From Comamonadaceae bacterium (GTDB lineage Bacteria > Pseudomonadota > Gammaproteobacteria > Burkholderiales > Burkholderiaceae_C), in the NCBI GenBank assembly GCA_947448325.1, contig CANFMK010000002.1, positions 1 to 51,984 on the forward strand: 51,984 nucleotides of DNA, read 5' to 3'. The position numbers and the translations under genes were made by a program. Positions within the stretch are counted from its first letter, which is position 1. Each line of letters opens with the position of its first letter. The notes beneath the pieces are model-generated. The model made no database searches. It was not told the DNA's origin and worked only from the letters and a program-made list of their open reading frames with translations. This document shows positions 32,762 through 41,390 of the stretch, piece after piece.

Positions 32762-33941
32762 CGAGCTTGTCCAGTTCCAGCGTGATGTCGTTCAAAGTGT
32801 CATTGAATTGCGCGGTCATGTCTTCGGGCACAGGCGGCGTAGCCTTTCTGACTTGATGTGCTTCGTAGGTGTGTTCCTCTTCATCGCCTGGCGCATGCGC
32901 ATCGTCGAATGCATCATCCGTTTCAAATGCTTCGTCCGCCAGTGTTGTCTGCTCGAAAGCGCTGGTTGTTTCGGCGTGCGCACTGGCCAGCGGTTCAGAT
33001 TTCATCGACGCTGGCTTGGCTTGTGCATCTTCCACCGTCTGCGCATTGCCGCGCTGCGCCGTCAATCGACTGGCCAATTTAGAAGGGGAAAATGCAGAAT
33101 GGGCTTGCCAAGCTTGGGGATCATTGAGCAGGCTGTGTGCCAATGACTCTAAACGGTTTTCAATCAAATCACTCACCACGGCGTCATCCGCGCGCACACG
33201 CACGCTGCCAGGTAAAAGCAAATGATCTGCCTGCAAACGCCAAGCGGGTTTGGGTTGGCCGTCAACCCGCTGTTGATTCTGCAATAAGGCCAAGTCTTGC
33301 GTGTTCAACTCGACCACCATTGCCGAAGCGTCAGAGGCATCCAGCGTGTCCATGCAGCGCTCAATCAGGTGTTCTATGGCTTGAGGCGACAAGGTTAATT
33401 CGGTCAAGACCAATTGCTCTGCCAAATGCAGAGCCAGACGTTTGAGTGGTTCTTGAAGCTCAGATGGGTCTTCTATCAGTGCGTCGACTTTGTGCGAGAT
33501 CTCTTGCAGCAAAGCCTGTGTTTGTGCGGCGATTTGCGCTGCCATCGCTTCTTGCTCAGTGGCGGCTTGATTTTGCAGCGCTTGCTGTTGTGCCTGTTCT
33601 AAGCCCTGAGCCAAACCTTGCGCAAACGCTTGTGAACGGATCGCTTCAATGTCTGGGGCCTCAACGCCTGAATCTGATGGATTCTCATGCGCTGCAAGAC
33701 TATCGCTTTCCACTTCATCTGATGTATTGACGTCCGCATCCATCTCGCTGGACTGCGCAATGTCGTCAGTGTGCTCTTGTGCGTGCACAGTCGGGGTGAA
33801 AAGCAGTCCCTTTTTATGTGTAAAGTGTTCTTTGGCAAAAACCTGCTTGACCATAGAGGCGCGCAGGGAGTCCATGGGCCGCCAAAGCGGCTTGGCTTTC
33901 GCGATTCCCGTGGGCTGGCGCGTGGCTTGCACGTCAGACAA
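32754..33941 (-). CDS. fliH: Flagellar assembly protein FliH, extended
   Basis: FliH is the regulator and stator of FliI. The core is recognisable: the Gln/Ala-rich AFAQGLAQGLEQAQQQALQN, then KVDALIEDPSELQEPLKRLALHLAEQLVLTEL, and a C-terminal domain with WRLQADHLLLPGSVRVRADD. At 395 residues it is much longer than the usual 220-270. An acidic ~110-residue N-terminal part precedes the core, and a ~115-residue acidic, low-complexity tail (FETDDAFDDAHAPGDEEEH) follows it. The 8-bp overlaps with fliG and fliI show the frame is genuine. Confidence 0.88.
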   Translation of the reverse strand: MSDVQATRQPTGIAKAKPLWRPMDSLRASMVKQVFAKEHFTHKKGLLFTPTVHAQEHTDDIAQSSEMDADVNTSDEVESDSLAAHENPSDSGVEAPDIEAIRSQAFAQGLAQGLEQAQQQALQNQAATEQEAMAAQIAAQTQALLQEISHKVDALIEDPSELQEPLKRLALHLAEQLVLTELTLSPQAIEHLIERCMDTLDASDASAMVVELNTQDLALLQNQQRVDGQPKPAWRLQADHLLLPGSVRVRADDAVVSDLIENRLESLAHSLLNDPQAWQAHSAFSPSKLASRLTAQRGNAQTVEDAQAKPASMKSEPLASAHAETTSAFEQTTLADEAFETDDAFDDAHAPGDEEEHTYEAHQVRKATPPVPEDMTAQFNDTLNDITLELDKLDD

Positions 33942-34980
33942 AGTCTGCGCCTCCGCCTAGCACCAGGTCGCCAGAGTCGGACAGCTTGCGTGCAATGCGC
34001 ATGATGGTCTTTTGTGCTTCTTCCACATCGGAAATTCGCAGCAAACCTTTGGCGTTCATATCGTCTACAAACATACCGCGTGCACGTTCTGACATGTTTT
34101 CCAGGAACTTGGTGCGCACACCTTCGTTGGCGCCCTTCAAGGCAATCATCAGCATGTCGGGTTCGACATTGCGCATCAGCACCTGAATGCCTTTGCTGTC
34201 CACGCTCAACAAATTGTCGAAGGTGAACATATTGTCTTGAATCTTCATCATCAACTCGGCATCGAGCTTTTCCAAGCCGCCCATCACCTGCGCTTCCAGC
34301 GCGGTCTTGGTGGCGTTCATGATCTTGGCTGCAGCTTTGATACCGCCAAAGCTGGAGGAAGCGGCGCTCGAACTGTTGGAGAATTGTTTCTTCATGATGG
34401 CTTCGAGTTCGGCCATGGCCGAAGGCTGCACAGTTTCCAAACTGGCGACACGTTGAATCACTTCGGAACGATTTTCTTCGGGCAAAAACAGCAGCACGTC
34501 CGCCGCGACTTCATGCTCCAGCACCGACAAAATGATGGCGCACACCTGCGGGTGCTCGCCGCGGATCATGTCGGCGATGGCGCGTGCATCCATCCATTGC
34601 AAAATATCCAAACCTTTGGTGCTTTGTCCCGGCAAAATACGACCCAGTACAGAGGCGGCTTTGTCGTCGCCCAGGGCGCGCTTGAACACTTTTTCAACGT
34701 AATCGGTGGTGCCCAAACCAATGCTGGTTTGCTTTTTGATGGTCATCACAAAATCGTCCAGCACCTGATTCACTGCCTCTTGCGACAAATCGGCGACCGA
34801 CACCATGGCGCCGCCCAAAGATTGAACTTCTTTAGGGTCCAAAAATTTCACAATTTCGGCGGCTTGTTGCTCACCCAGCAGCAGCATCAATACGGCTGCG
34901 CGTTGCGAACCCGACATCGCTGCCATTTCCAGGCGCAGCGCTTCGGCTTTGGCTGCATCGTCGAGCATTTCGGTCGCCAT
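33934..34980 (-). CDS. fliG: Flagellar motor switch protein FliG
   Basis: A 348-residue rotor protein that carries torque from the stator. The N and middle domains (SGSQRAAVLMLLLGEQQAAEI; EHPQVCAIILSVLEHEVAADVLLFLPE) and the C-terminal torque helix region (MKIQDNMFTFDNLLSVDSKGIQVLMRNV and RARGMFVDDMNAKG) are clear. It starts four bases after the fliF stop and overlaps fliH by 8 bp. Confidence 0.96.
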   Translation of the reverse strand: MATEMLDDAAKAEALRLEMAAMSGSQRAAVLMLLLGEQQAAEIVKFLDPKEVQSLGGAMVSVADLSQEAVNQVLDDFVMTIKKQTSIGLGTTDYVEKVFKRALGDDKAASVLGRILPGQSTKGLDILQWMDARAIADMIRGEHPQVCAIILSVLEHEVAADVLLFLPEENRSEVIQRVASLETVQPSAMAELEAIMKKQFSNSSSAASSSFGGIKAAAKIMNATKTALEAQVMGGLEKLDAELMMKIQDNMFTFDNLLSVDSKGIQVLMRNVEPDMLMIALKGANEGVRTKFLENMSERARGMFVDDMNAKGLLRISDVEEAQKTIMRIARKLSDSGDLVLGGGADFV

Positions 34981-34984
34981 GGCT

Positions 34985-36817
34985 TTATCCTGCTTTGATC
35001 ATGTTTTTGAGCACGGCTGCCACGCGAGCCGCATCGTCGGCGACGATGATGCGCACCAGCGCCACTTTGTCGTCGTAGGTGTTGGCAGTGTCCAGCATTT
35101 CGGCAGAGATGTTGGACTTTTTGGGCATCATCTTCGCTTTGAGCTCTTCCATGCTTTCCACGCCACCGTCTTGCAAAGCTTGCTTGTCGGCCTCGCTCAA
35201 TTCGCCATCGGCCAATGGGCCCTCCAACAAAGCGGGGTCCACAGGCGGTGGCTCGGGTGCAATAAAGTGCATCACTGCGGGCCGGATCACCATCATGATG
35301 AAAGCCACAAACAGCAGGCCGAGCAAACCGGTTTTCAGGTTGTTCACCACCGATTCGTCTTTGTACCAGGGCACTGACATGTCATAAACCTGCTCAGGCT
35401 CAAACTTGGCTTGGACCACGGTCACCACGTCACCGCGTTTCTCGTCAAAACCCACGACGCCACGCACCAAACTTTGCATGCGGGTGATTTCTTCTTCGGT
35501 GTAAGGGTTCGGTTTAGGGTCCATCGGCTCACCCTTCTCATTCTTCGTCAAGGGCGCACGTTCATTGATGACCACCGCCACGCTCAAGCGCTCCACGGTG
35601 CCGCTGGCTGCCTTCACGTAACGCACCGAGCGGTCCAGCTCAAAGTTGCGCGTGCTGCGACTTGTTGAGGTGCTCTTGTCACCTGCTGCACTGGCGCCCG
35701 TGGCCGTGGTGTTGGTGTTGGCCGACGGCGCTGCGGGCGGCGTGTTCGACAAAGCACCAGGGATGCCGCTGGCGTCCTTCAAGGTGTTTTTGTCTTCGCT
35801 CAAGGCTTCAGATCGGGTCTTGGGGCCTTCTTTGCGGTTGTCAAAATCTTCGGTGGTGGTCTCGGTCTGTGTGAAGTCCAAGGACATATTCACTTGCGAG
35901 CGCACATTGGCATCACCCACAATTGGCGCCAGAATTTGGGAGACACGCTGGCGATACACATCTTCCAGTTTTTGTTTGTGTTGGGTTTGTGCTGAGGTCA
36001 AACCCAAGGCGGCTTCTGACGTGGTGTCGGTGATCAGTTTGCCTTGGTTGTCCACCACGGTCACGTTCTCAGTGCTCATCAATGGGACGCTCGAGGCGAC
36101 CAGATGGACCAAAGCTTGAACTTGGGTGGGACTGACATACCGACCCGGAAATGGCGTCACGATGATCGAAGCTTTAGGCGCAGTGCGGTCTCTTACAAAC
36201 ACTGACTGCTTGGGCATGGCCAAATGAACGCGAGCCGTTTGAATGGAATCGATCTGCGTGATTGTGCGAGCCAGCTCTTGTTCCATGGCGGCGGTATAAC
36301 GCACCTGCTCCATGAACTGGCTGGTGGTCATGGCTGACTGGTCTTTGAGCGATTCGATGCCGGTGTTGGTGGTCTTTGGCAATCCCTTGGAAGCCAAGAA
36401 AATCCGCGCCTCGTGGTACCTGCTGGTGGGCACCGTGATTTGTCCATTGGCGGCGTCCAGCACGGGTTTGAAATCGGCTTGCTTGAGCGCTTCAAAAGCT
36501 GTCTGCTGATCGGCCTCATTCATGCCCGGCATGATCGGGCGGTAGTTGGGCGCGTTCATGGTGAGGTAAGTCAACACAAACAAGAGTATCGCCAAGCCCA
36601 TCAAAATGAAAGGCATCGCTTTTTTGACGCCGGGCTGCTGCAGCATTTGCTGCATGGGGGTAAACAAGCCCGGCGCAGGCACGGGGGCGCCGTCTGCACC
36701 GGCCAAGGCAGTGCCTGAGCCTGAGGTGGCCAATGCGCCACCTGTGGCATTGCCTGCAGCACCAGGGGTGCCTGCAAAATTGTTCGGCTGAAAAGTAGCG
36801 GCTGTAGCGGTGGCCAT
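34985..36817 (-). CDS. fliF: Flagellar MS-ring protein FliF
   Basis: A 610-residue membrane ring protein. Two membrane segments (KAMPFILMGLAILLFVLTYL near residue 70 and TGLLGLLFVAFIMMVIRPAV near 490) bracket the periplasmic ring-building domains (YHEARIFLASKGLP; ARVHLAMPKQSVFVRDR; NVTVVDNQGKL). The C-terminal tail that binds FliG is present. Extra length is in an Ala/Gly-rich N-terminus and in a Thr/Ala/Ser-rich loop. The ATG at 36817 was preferred to an upstream TTG because AAGGAT spacing fits. Confidence 0.96.
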   Translation of the reverse strand: MATATAATFQPNNFAGTPGAAGNATGGALATSGSGTALAGADGAPVPAPGLFTPMQQMLQQPGVKKAMPFILMGLAILLFVLTYLTMNAPNYRPIMPGMNEADQQTAFEALKQADFKPVLDAANGQITVPTSRYHEARIFLASKGLPKTTNTGIESLKDQSAMTTSQFMEQVRYTAAMEQELARTITQIDSIQTARVHLAMPKQSVFVRDRTAPKASIIVTPFPGRYVSPTQVQALVHLVASSVPLMSTENVTVVDNQGKLITDTTSEAALGLTSAQTQHKQKLEDVYRQRVSQILAPIVGDANVRSQVNMSLDFTQTETTTEDFDNRKEGPKTRSEALSEDKNTLKDASGIPGALSNTPPAAPSANTNTTATGASAAGDKSTSTSRSTRNFELDRSVRYVKAASGTVERLSVAVVINERAPLTKNEKGEPMDPKPNPYTEEEITRMQSLVRGVVGFDEKRGDVVTVVQAKFEPEQVYDMSVPWYKDESVVNNLKTGLLGLLFVAFIMMVIRPAVMHFIAPEPPPVDPALLEGPLADGELSEADKQALQDGGVESMEELKAKMMPKKSNISAEMLDTANTYDDKVALVRIIVADDAARVAAVLKNMIKAG

Positions 36818-36840
36818 GGTCAATATCCTTCAGGCAACCG

Positions 36841-37185
36841 TCAAACGGGCATGTTCAAGATGTCTTCATAGGCCTTGAGCACCTTGTTGCGCACTTGCAA
36901 GGTGGCTTCAAAGGACAGGGAAGACTTTTGCATGGCCAAGACCACATCGGTCAAAGGCACAGGCTCGCCGCTCATGTAAGCGCTTTCGAGGTCGTTGGCG
37001 GTTTTCTGATTTGAATTGACGTTTTCAATCGTCTGGCGAATCATGTCGCCAAAACCCATGGGCTGAGTGCCCTTGGTTTTGTCGGCATGGGGCGCTTCGA
37101 TACCGTTACCGGCTTCGGACTGGTAAGCCCGCAGCGTTTGCAGCATGGAAGAAATATTGGCTTGTGAGGTGACTTTGTCGATCAT
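36841..37185 (-). CDS. fliE: Flagellar hook-basal body protein FliE
   Basis: A 114-residue rod-adaptor protein linking the MS ring to the rod. The C-terminal signature DVVLAMQKSSLSFEATLQVRNK, ending in LKAYEDILNMPV, is typical. The ATG at 37185 has AGGGGA upstream. It is 13 bp after the enhancer-binding protein gene, so the two genes probably share one transcript from the sigma-54 promoter at 38749. Confidence 0.95.
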   Translation of the reverse strand: MIDKVTSQANISSMLQTLRAYQSEAGNGIEAPHADKTKGTQPMGFGDMIRQTIENVNSNQKTANDLESAYMSGEPVPLTDVVLAMQKSSLSFEATLQVRNKVLKAYEDILNMPV

Positions 37186-37198
37186 GTGGATCCCCTGG

Positions 37199-38698
37199 TC
37201 AACGAGCCAAAGCCATCGAAGACAACTCATTGCCTCCTTTGAGCTTGGCTAATTTATAACGCAACGTACGTGGGCTGATGCCCAGTTGACGAGCCGCTTC
37301 AATTCGACTTTCGGTGTTTTGAATGGCGGCCATGATCAACTGGTGTTCGTTGGATTTCACGGCGGTTTGCAAGTGGCCCACACTGGCCATACCGTTGCTT
37401 GGCAACTGGAACAAGGCTTTGTATTCTTCTTCGCACAAGGGCCCGTGCATTTCATACGGCGCCTCAGCGCGAGGAATCGGAACGCTGTGCGCCTCGGCCA
37501 ATGCATGAGCACGGTAGGGCGTTGGCAGCGTTTGGGTTTCCAATTGCGTATCGTCAAACATCAAATGCATGGCCTCGATTTGCGCGTCTGGGCACAGCAC
37601 CACAGCGCGCTGCACCACGTTTTCCAACTCACGCACATTGCCTGGCCAAGGGTAAGACAGCAACAGGGCTTGGGCCTCGGCACTCACGGTGAACTCGCTG
37701 TCTTTGGCATGTCTCACCAACAATTGGGCCACCAGCGGGAGAATGTCACCTGGCCGATCGCGCAGTGCGGGCACCCGCAACTTGAAGGTGCTGATGCGAA
37801 AGTACAAGTCTTCGCGGAACTCTCGCGTGCCGATCGCTTGACGCAAATCTTTGTTGGTCGCAGCCACCACGCGCACATCCACCGCCACTGGGCGCTCGGC
37901 ACCCAGACGCGTGAGTTGGCGCTCTTGCAAAACGCGCAGCAACTTGGCTTGCAAGTGCATGGGCATTTCGCCAATCTCGTCTAAGAACAAGGTGCCGCCT
38001 TGCGCTTGTTCAAACAGGCCTTTGAAATCTTTGTGTGCACCGGTGAAGGCGCCTTTTTCATGACCAAACAGCATGTCGTCAATCAATTGCTCAGGCAGGG
38101 CTGCGCAGTTCAATCCGACAAATGGGCCTTTGGCGCGATTCGATGACTCATGCAACACGCGGGCCAAGACTTCTTTACCTGCGCCAGTGGGTCCTTCAAT
38201 CAAGGCCGTGACTTGGGCTTTGGCCACGCGCTGCGCCAGAGCCAGCAGATGGCGGCTGACGGGGTCCACATAGACCACGCTGCGCTGAACCGCGGGGGGG
38301 TGAGCAATGGCTTGTGCCGTCGCGCCTTTTTGTTCGGGTCTGTGCAAAGCTGCTTGCCAAGCCGGCACAGACCACTCGTCTGCGGCCATCACATGGTAGG
38401 CGCCCAAGCGCATGGCTTGCACGGCCAAAGACAAATGCTGCCTGTCGACTCGGCAAATCACAGGCACAGCCATTTGCGCTTGCTGTTGCACGTTCAATAC
38501 GGCCACCAAACGCTCCAAGCTGTTGTCCAAGCGCACCACCACCCAGTCGGCATCAGTGAGTTGTTTTTGAATATCTTCGAGCGTGTGCAGACGATGCACC
38601 GACAAGCCAGCCAAGGCCAGTTGGGCGTGCTCTGGCGCGGCCAGTGGGTGGAGAGGGTCCAACCACAATGCGTGTTGCGCGATATTGAAAGAGCTCAT
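37199..38698 (-). CDS. Flagellar sigma-54 enhancer-binding regulator (FleQ/FlrC-like)
   Basis: A 499-residue activator of sigma-54 RNA polymerase. The N-terminal ~120 residues look like a degenerate receiver: the acidic pocket and the conserved Thr and Lys of true receivers are not recognisable, so phosphorylation control is doubtful. The AAA+ domain has Walker A EGPTGAGKE, the sigma-54 contact loop GAFTGAH, Walker B GGTLFLDEIGEMP and REDLYFRI. A Fis-type helix-turn-helix ends the protein (AARQLGISPRTLRYKLAKL). Position before fliE matches FleR/FlrC of gammaproteobacteria; no sensor kinase gene is adjacent. Start 38698 or 38719 is uncertain; neither has a strong Shine-Dalgarno. Confidence 0.85.
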   Translation of the reverse strand: MSSFNIAQHALWLDPLHPLAAPEHAQLALAGLSVHRLHTLEDIQKQLTDADWVVVRLDNSLERLVAVLNVQQQAQMAVPVICRVDRQHLSLAVQAMRLGAYHVMAADEWSVPAWQAALHRPEQKGATAQAIAHPPAVQRSVVYVDPVSRHLLALAQRVAKAQVTALIEGPTGAGKEVLARVLHESSNRAKGPFVGLNCAALPEQLIDDMLFGHEKGAFTGAHKDFKGLFEQAQGGTLFLDEIGEMPMHLQAKLLRVLQERQLTRLGAERPVAVDVRVVAATNKDLRQAIGTREFREDLYFRISTFKLRVPALRDRPGDILPLVAQLLVRHAKDSEFTVSAEAQALLLSYPWPGNVRELENVVQRAVVLCPDAQIEAMHLMFDDTQLETQTLPTPYRAHALAEAHSVPIPRAEAPYEMHGPLCEEEYKALFQLPSNGMASVGHLQTAVKSNEHQLIMAAIQNTESRIEAARQLGISPRTLRYKLAKLKGGNELSSMALAR

Positions 38699-38724
38699 GC
38701 TGTGCGTTCTCTGTGTCATGAAAG

Positions 38725-38740
38725 TGGCAAGTTATTGCCA
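38725..38740. promoter_or_regulatory. FleQ-box-like palindrome at the regulator's transcription start
   Basis: TGGCAA-GTTA-TTGCCA is a perfect palindrome with the same G-x-CAA-N4-TTG-x-C layout as the FleQ box of Pseudomonas. It overlaps the expected +1 of the sigma-54 promoter at 38749, so self-repression is plausible. Confidence 0.55.
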
Positions 38741-38748
38741 GAGAGGTA

Positions 38749-38764
38749 AGCAATGGCCGTGCCA
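38749..38764 (-). promoter_or_regulatory. Sigma-54 promoter of the enhancer-binding protein gene
   Basis: Read on the - strand, TGGCACGGCCATTGCT matches the consensus TGGCACG-N4-TTGC(A/T) at every defined position. The expected start is near 38738, 40 bp before the preferred ATG. It probably drives the regulator gene together with fliEFGHIJ. Confidence 0.85.
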
Positions 38765-38872
38765 CTCAAAACAGTAAACCTAAGAATTCGTCATGACATG
38801 CAAAGCGGCAAAGTCAAGCTGCCATGGACGTAATTCCGACAGCTGAATTCAACGGTTTTCAAACACGTGGGC

Positions 38873-39139
38873 TCAGGCCAAAGTGTTGACGGATTTGGAA
38901 TGGGCAGTGGGGAGAGGTTTGGCTGTGAAGCCCATGCACATGCGACCGTCAATGCGCATCACTTCGATGGCGGGAAGCACTCGAGATTTGAAGCCCAGCA
39001 AGCGACACGCATAAGGTGCGCTGGGTTGCCAGCTGATGGCAAAGTGTTTGCACTGGTAACAGTTGGGCCCGCGTGCAGCGGCCTGAGCGCCTGTTGCACC
39101 CACAGCTTTACCCCCGCCTGACATTGGCGCAGGGTTCAT
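38873..39139 (-). CDS. Small four-cysteine protein in flagellar cluster
   Basis: An 88-residue protein of unknown function. The pattern CYQCKHFAISW, then APYACRLLGFKS, then MRIDGRMCMGF gives four spaced cysteines (CxxC, C, C) that could bind zinc. The Gly-Phe-Lys-Ser segment and the spacing suggest a conserved compact fold, which I recall as a family of small uncharacterised proteins with similar CxxC and GFKS elements. The Ala/Gly-rich N-terminus is variable. It lies 35 bp after the long flagellin gene and may be read from its transcript. Confidence 0.65.
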   Translation of the reverse strand: MNPAPMSGGGKAVGATGAQAAARGPNCYQCKHFAISWQPSAPYACRLLGFKSRVLPAIEVMRIDGRMCMGFTAKPLPTAHSKSVNTLA

Positions 39140-39174
39140 GGCATGGCCTTGTACGATTGCAATAGAGTCTGCAA

Positions 39175-40842
39175 TTACTGCAGCAGTTTCATGACGGTTT
39201 GCATATCGGTATTGGCCTGAGCCAACACCGCAGTAGCGGCTTGTTGCATGATTTGGGTTCGCGCCAACTCGGTACTGGCGGCAGCGTAATCCGCGTCTTC
39301 AATCTGGCTGCGCGAAGCCTCTTCGTTCATCGATACGTTAGTCAAGTTATCGACCACATGCTGCAAACGATTCATCACCGCGCCCATGGTGGAGCGGCTG
39401 GTGGCTACCGCATCGAGTGCCACGTTGACTTTTTGAATCACGTCATTAGCAGATGCTACTGTTGCAACATTGGCTTGCGCGGTATCTCTGGTCAGTCCGC
39501 CAGTGATATTCCCATCTTTGCCGTAATCGGCCATGTCGATGGTGATAACTTGATCAGGTGATGGCCCCACTTGGAAGCTCAATCGACCAATATTTTGAGG
39601 CGTCACAGGGCCCGGCTTAAAGCCCAAACCTTGTTCGATCTTGGTGATGGGATCGATGTTGGTCAAGTGATCCAAAGGATTGGGGTTTGCAACAGTAGCT
39701 TCACCTGCTTTGAGTGTGAAGGCACTGTTGGATGTCATGGTGACCGTGCCGTAAACGGTAGATGCACCGACAGCGCCAACACCCCCAAGAGAACCGGTTG
39801 CAATGCCTGTCACACCTGGCGGATTGGAGGTCGTGGCGGTGTCCATGGCCAAACCCATATCACTCGCAGAGACCTCATTTTTGTCGTACCAGACTGAAAG
39901 GTTGCGACCATCAACGGTACTCAGGCTCAAACCGCCTGTGCCGGGGTCACCCGCTTTCACGCCATGCGTAAGTGTTTTGGCGTTGATGGCGTCGATCACA
40001 TATTGCCTGCGTTCAACCGCGGTTTGTCCTTTGGTCAAGTTCAGGTCAATGGCTTCACCGTTGACGTACAAGGTGGTTTGTATGGATTTATCCGGATCAA
40101 CCGTTGTTTTGCTGGCCGTGATGATGGCGGGATTGGCTGTGGCTGTTACTCCAGTCTCTGCCGTCTTTGAATTGATCGCCGCTGCAATGGCAATGGCGCT
40201 GGCAGCGGGGTCACTGGAATCAGCATAGTCATTGCTGACGCCATCTGCGGTTGATGCTGGGATGGCTGTAGATTGATAGTTCGGTAAACCATCCGCATCG
40301 GTATCACCGATGGGGATATCAATGGCTAAATCGGATTCTTGCAATCCAACAGCCGTACCGCCCGCAGCAACTGGGGCCCTCGGCGATGTGGTGGAGATGG
40401 GAACGCCAACAGGCGTACCCGCTTTGCCATTCAAAATCGGAAAGCCGTTCCACTCATGGGTGTCGGCAATGCGCACAATTTCCTGCTTGAGTTGCTGGAA
40501 TTCTTGATCCAGGTAACCCCGCTGCTCTGGCGAGTAGGTGGCGTTGGCTGCTTGTACCGCCAACTCGCTCATGCGCTGCAGCATGGTGGTGATGTCGTTG
40601 GTCGCACCTTCAGCCGTTTGGATGAACACGATTGCGTCACCCGCATTGCGCACAGACTGATTCAGGCTCTGTATGTTTTGCGTCATTCGCGCGGCAATCG
40701 CCAAACCAGCGGCATCGTCCTTGGCGGAGTTGATGCGTTTGCCGGACGACAACTGCTGCATGGCCACGCGCGATTCGCGCTGTGAAATCTTCAATGCGCC
40801 CTGGGTATAAAGCGCTTTGATGTTGGTATTGATGACTGTCAT
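39175..40842 (-). CDS. fliC: Flagellin, long form (555 aa)
   Basis: A flagellin with conserved ends. The N-terminal D0/D1 region (MTVINTNIKALYTQGALKIS; INSAKDDAAGLAIAARMTQN) and the C-terminal region (ASRSQIEDADYAAASTELAR) are typical. Between them is a ~300-residue surface-exposed insert (about residues 145-450) rich in Thr, Ala and Gly, making it twice the size of the other three flagellins here. The last residues (MQTVMKLLQ) also differ from the others, which end in LALLK or LSLLK. It follows a small TPR gene by 64 bp and shares its sigma-54 promoter. Probably a minor or specialised filament subunit. Confidence 0.92.
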   Translation of the reverse strand: MTVINTNIKALYTQGALKISQRESRVAMQQLSSGKRINSAKDDAAGLAIAARMTQNIQSLNQSVRNAGDAIVFIQTAEGATNDITTMLQRMSELAVQAANATYSPEQRGYLDQEFQQLKQEIVRIADTHEWNGFPILNGKAGTPVGVPISTTSPRAPVAAGGTAVGLQESDLAIDIPIGDTDADGLPNYQSTAIPASTADGVSNDYADSSDPAASAIAIAAAINSKTAETGVTATANPAIITASKTTVDPDKSIQTTLYVNGEAIDLNLTKGQTAVERRQYVIDAINAKTLTHGVKAGDPGTGGLSLSTVDGRNLSVWYDKNEVSASDMGLAMDTATTSNPPGVTGIATGSLGGVGAVGASTVYGTVTMTSNSAFTLKAGEATVANPNPLDHLTNIDPITKIEQGLGFKPGPVTPQNIGRLSFQVGPSPDQVITIDMADYGKDGNITGGLTRDTAQANVATVASANDVIQKVNVALDAVATSRSTMGAVMNRLQHVVDNLTNVSMNEEASRSQIEDADYAAASTELARTQIMQQAATAVLAQANTDMQTVMKLLQ

Positions 40843-40874
40843 AAGTGACTCCGGTGATTCAGTGTGTGCAAAGT

Positions 40875-40904
40875 GACAAAAGTTGCCGCTGGCAAAAGTT
40901 TGCC
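40875..40904. promoter_or_regulatory. FleQ-box-like palindromes before the long flagellin
   Basis: GGCAA-AAGT-TTGCC (40891-40904) is a perfect palindrome and GACAA-AAG-TTGCC (40875-40887) a near copy. Both lie between the TPR stop and the flagellin start. Confidence 0.45.
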
Positions 40905-40906
40905 GC

Positions 40907-41374
40907 TCAGTTGCGTTGTGCCGCCGCCGGCAGATGGTGGGTGCTGTCAGCCATACTGAGAAGCTCTTGCAAAAGCACAGGGTCTGCAGGCCATGCGCGC
41001 AGACCTTCTTCCAGCACCAGACGGGCCTGGGGCAGTTCCATATTGCAGAACAAAGCGCGGGCCAACATTTGGTAGGTCATGGGTTGCACCTGGTCTTGCT
41101 GAACTTTGCGCAGGTCTTGCAACAATTCAATGGTCAAAGGCCAGTCTTGCTGGGCAGCGGCCAGCAAACCTGCAATGGCCAATACATCTTCGCTTTCAGG
41201 ATGCAGGCTCAAACCGGCATCGGCCAAAGCCTGTGCCAGTTCCACCTTGTCATGCGCCAACAGCCATTGAATGCCTGTGCGGAAATCGGCAGGCGTGAAC
41301 CTTGAAACCGCGTTCAAATCCAATGACTGAACGTCCACGAATTGCTGCAGGCTTTGCTGAATTTGTACTTTCAT
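40907..41374 (-). CDS. Small TPR protein paired with the long flagellin
   Basis: A 155-residue, wholly helical protein with about three tetratricopeptide-like repeats (GIQWLLAHDKVELAQALADAG; DVLAIAGLLAAAQQDWPLTI; MTYQMLARALFCNMELPQAR) and a short polar tail. No signal peptide. A close paralogue (46732-47199) also sits directly upstream of a flagellin gene; both share Y/HPESEDxLAIAGLLA and QPMTYQMLARAL. The size and layout resemble class II type III secretion chaperones (LcrH/SycD). A role as flagellin-binding chaperone or regulator is inferred from position only. Its leader holds a sigma-54 promoter and two palindromic boxes. Confidence 0.75.
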   Translation of the reverse strand: MKVQIQQSLQQFVDVQSLDLNAVSRFTPADFRTGIQWLLAHDKVELAQALADAGLSLHPESEDVLAIAGLLAAAQQDWPLTIELLQDLRKVQQDQVQPMTYQMLARALFCNMELPQARLVLEEGLRAWPADPVLLQELLSMADSTHHLPAAAQRN

Positions 41375-41390
41375 CTCAAATCCTTAAAAG

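Noticed and set aside
37199-38698. Naming the regulator flatly as FleR, FlrC or FleQ
   Set aside because: Position suggests FleR/FlrC, the degenerate receiver and boxes suggest FleQ; sequence alone by eye does not decide, so no gene symbol was given.
38725-38740. TGGCAAGTTATTGCCA as a second sigma-54 promoter
   Set aside because: GG and GC are 9 rather than 10 bases apart on either strand, which sigma-54 does not tolerate; the perfect symmetry fits a regulator site better. The same holds for 40891-40904.
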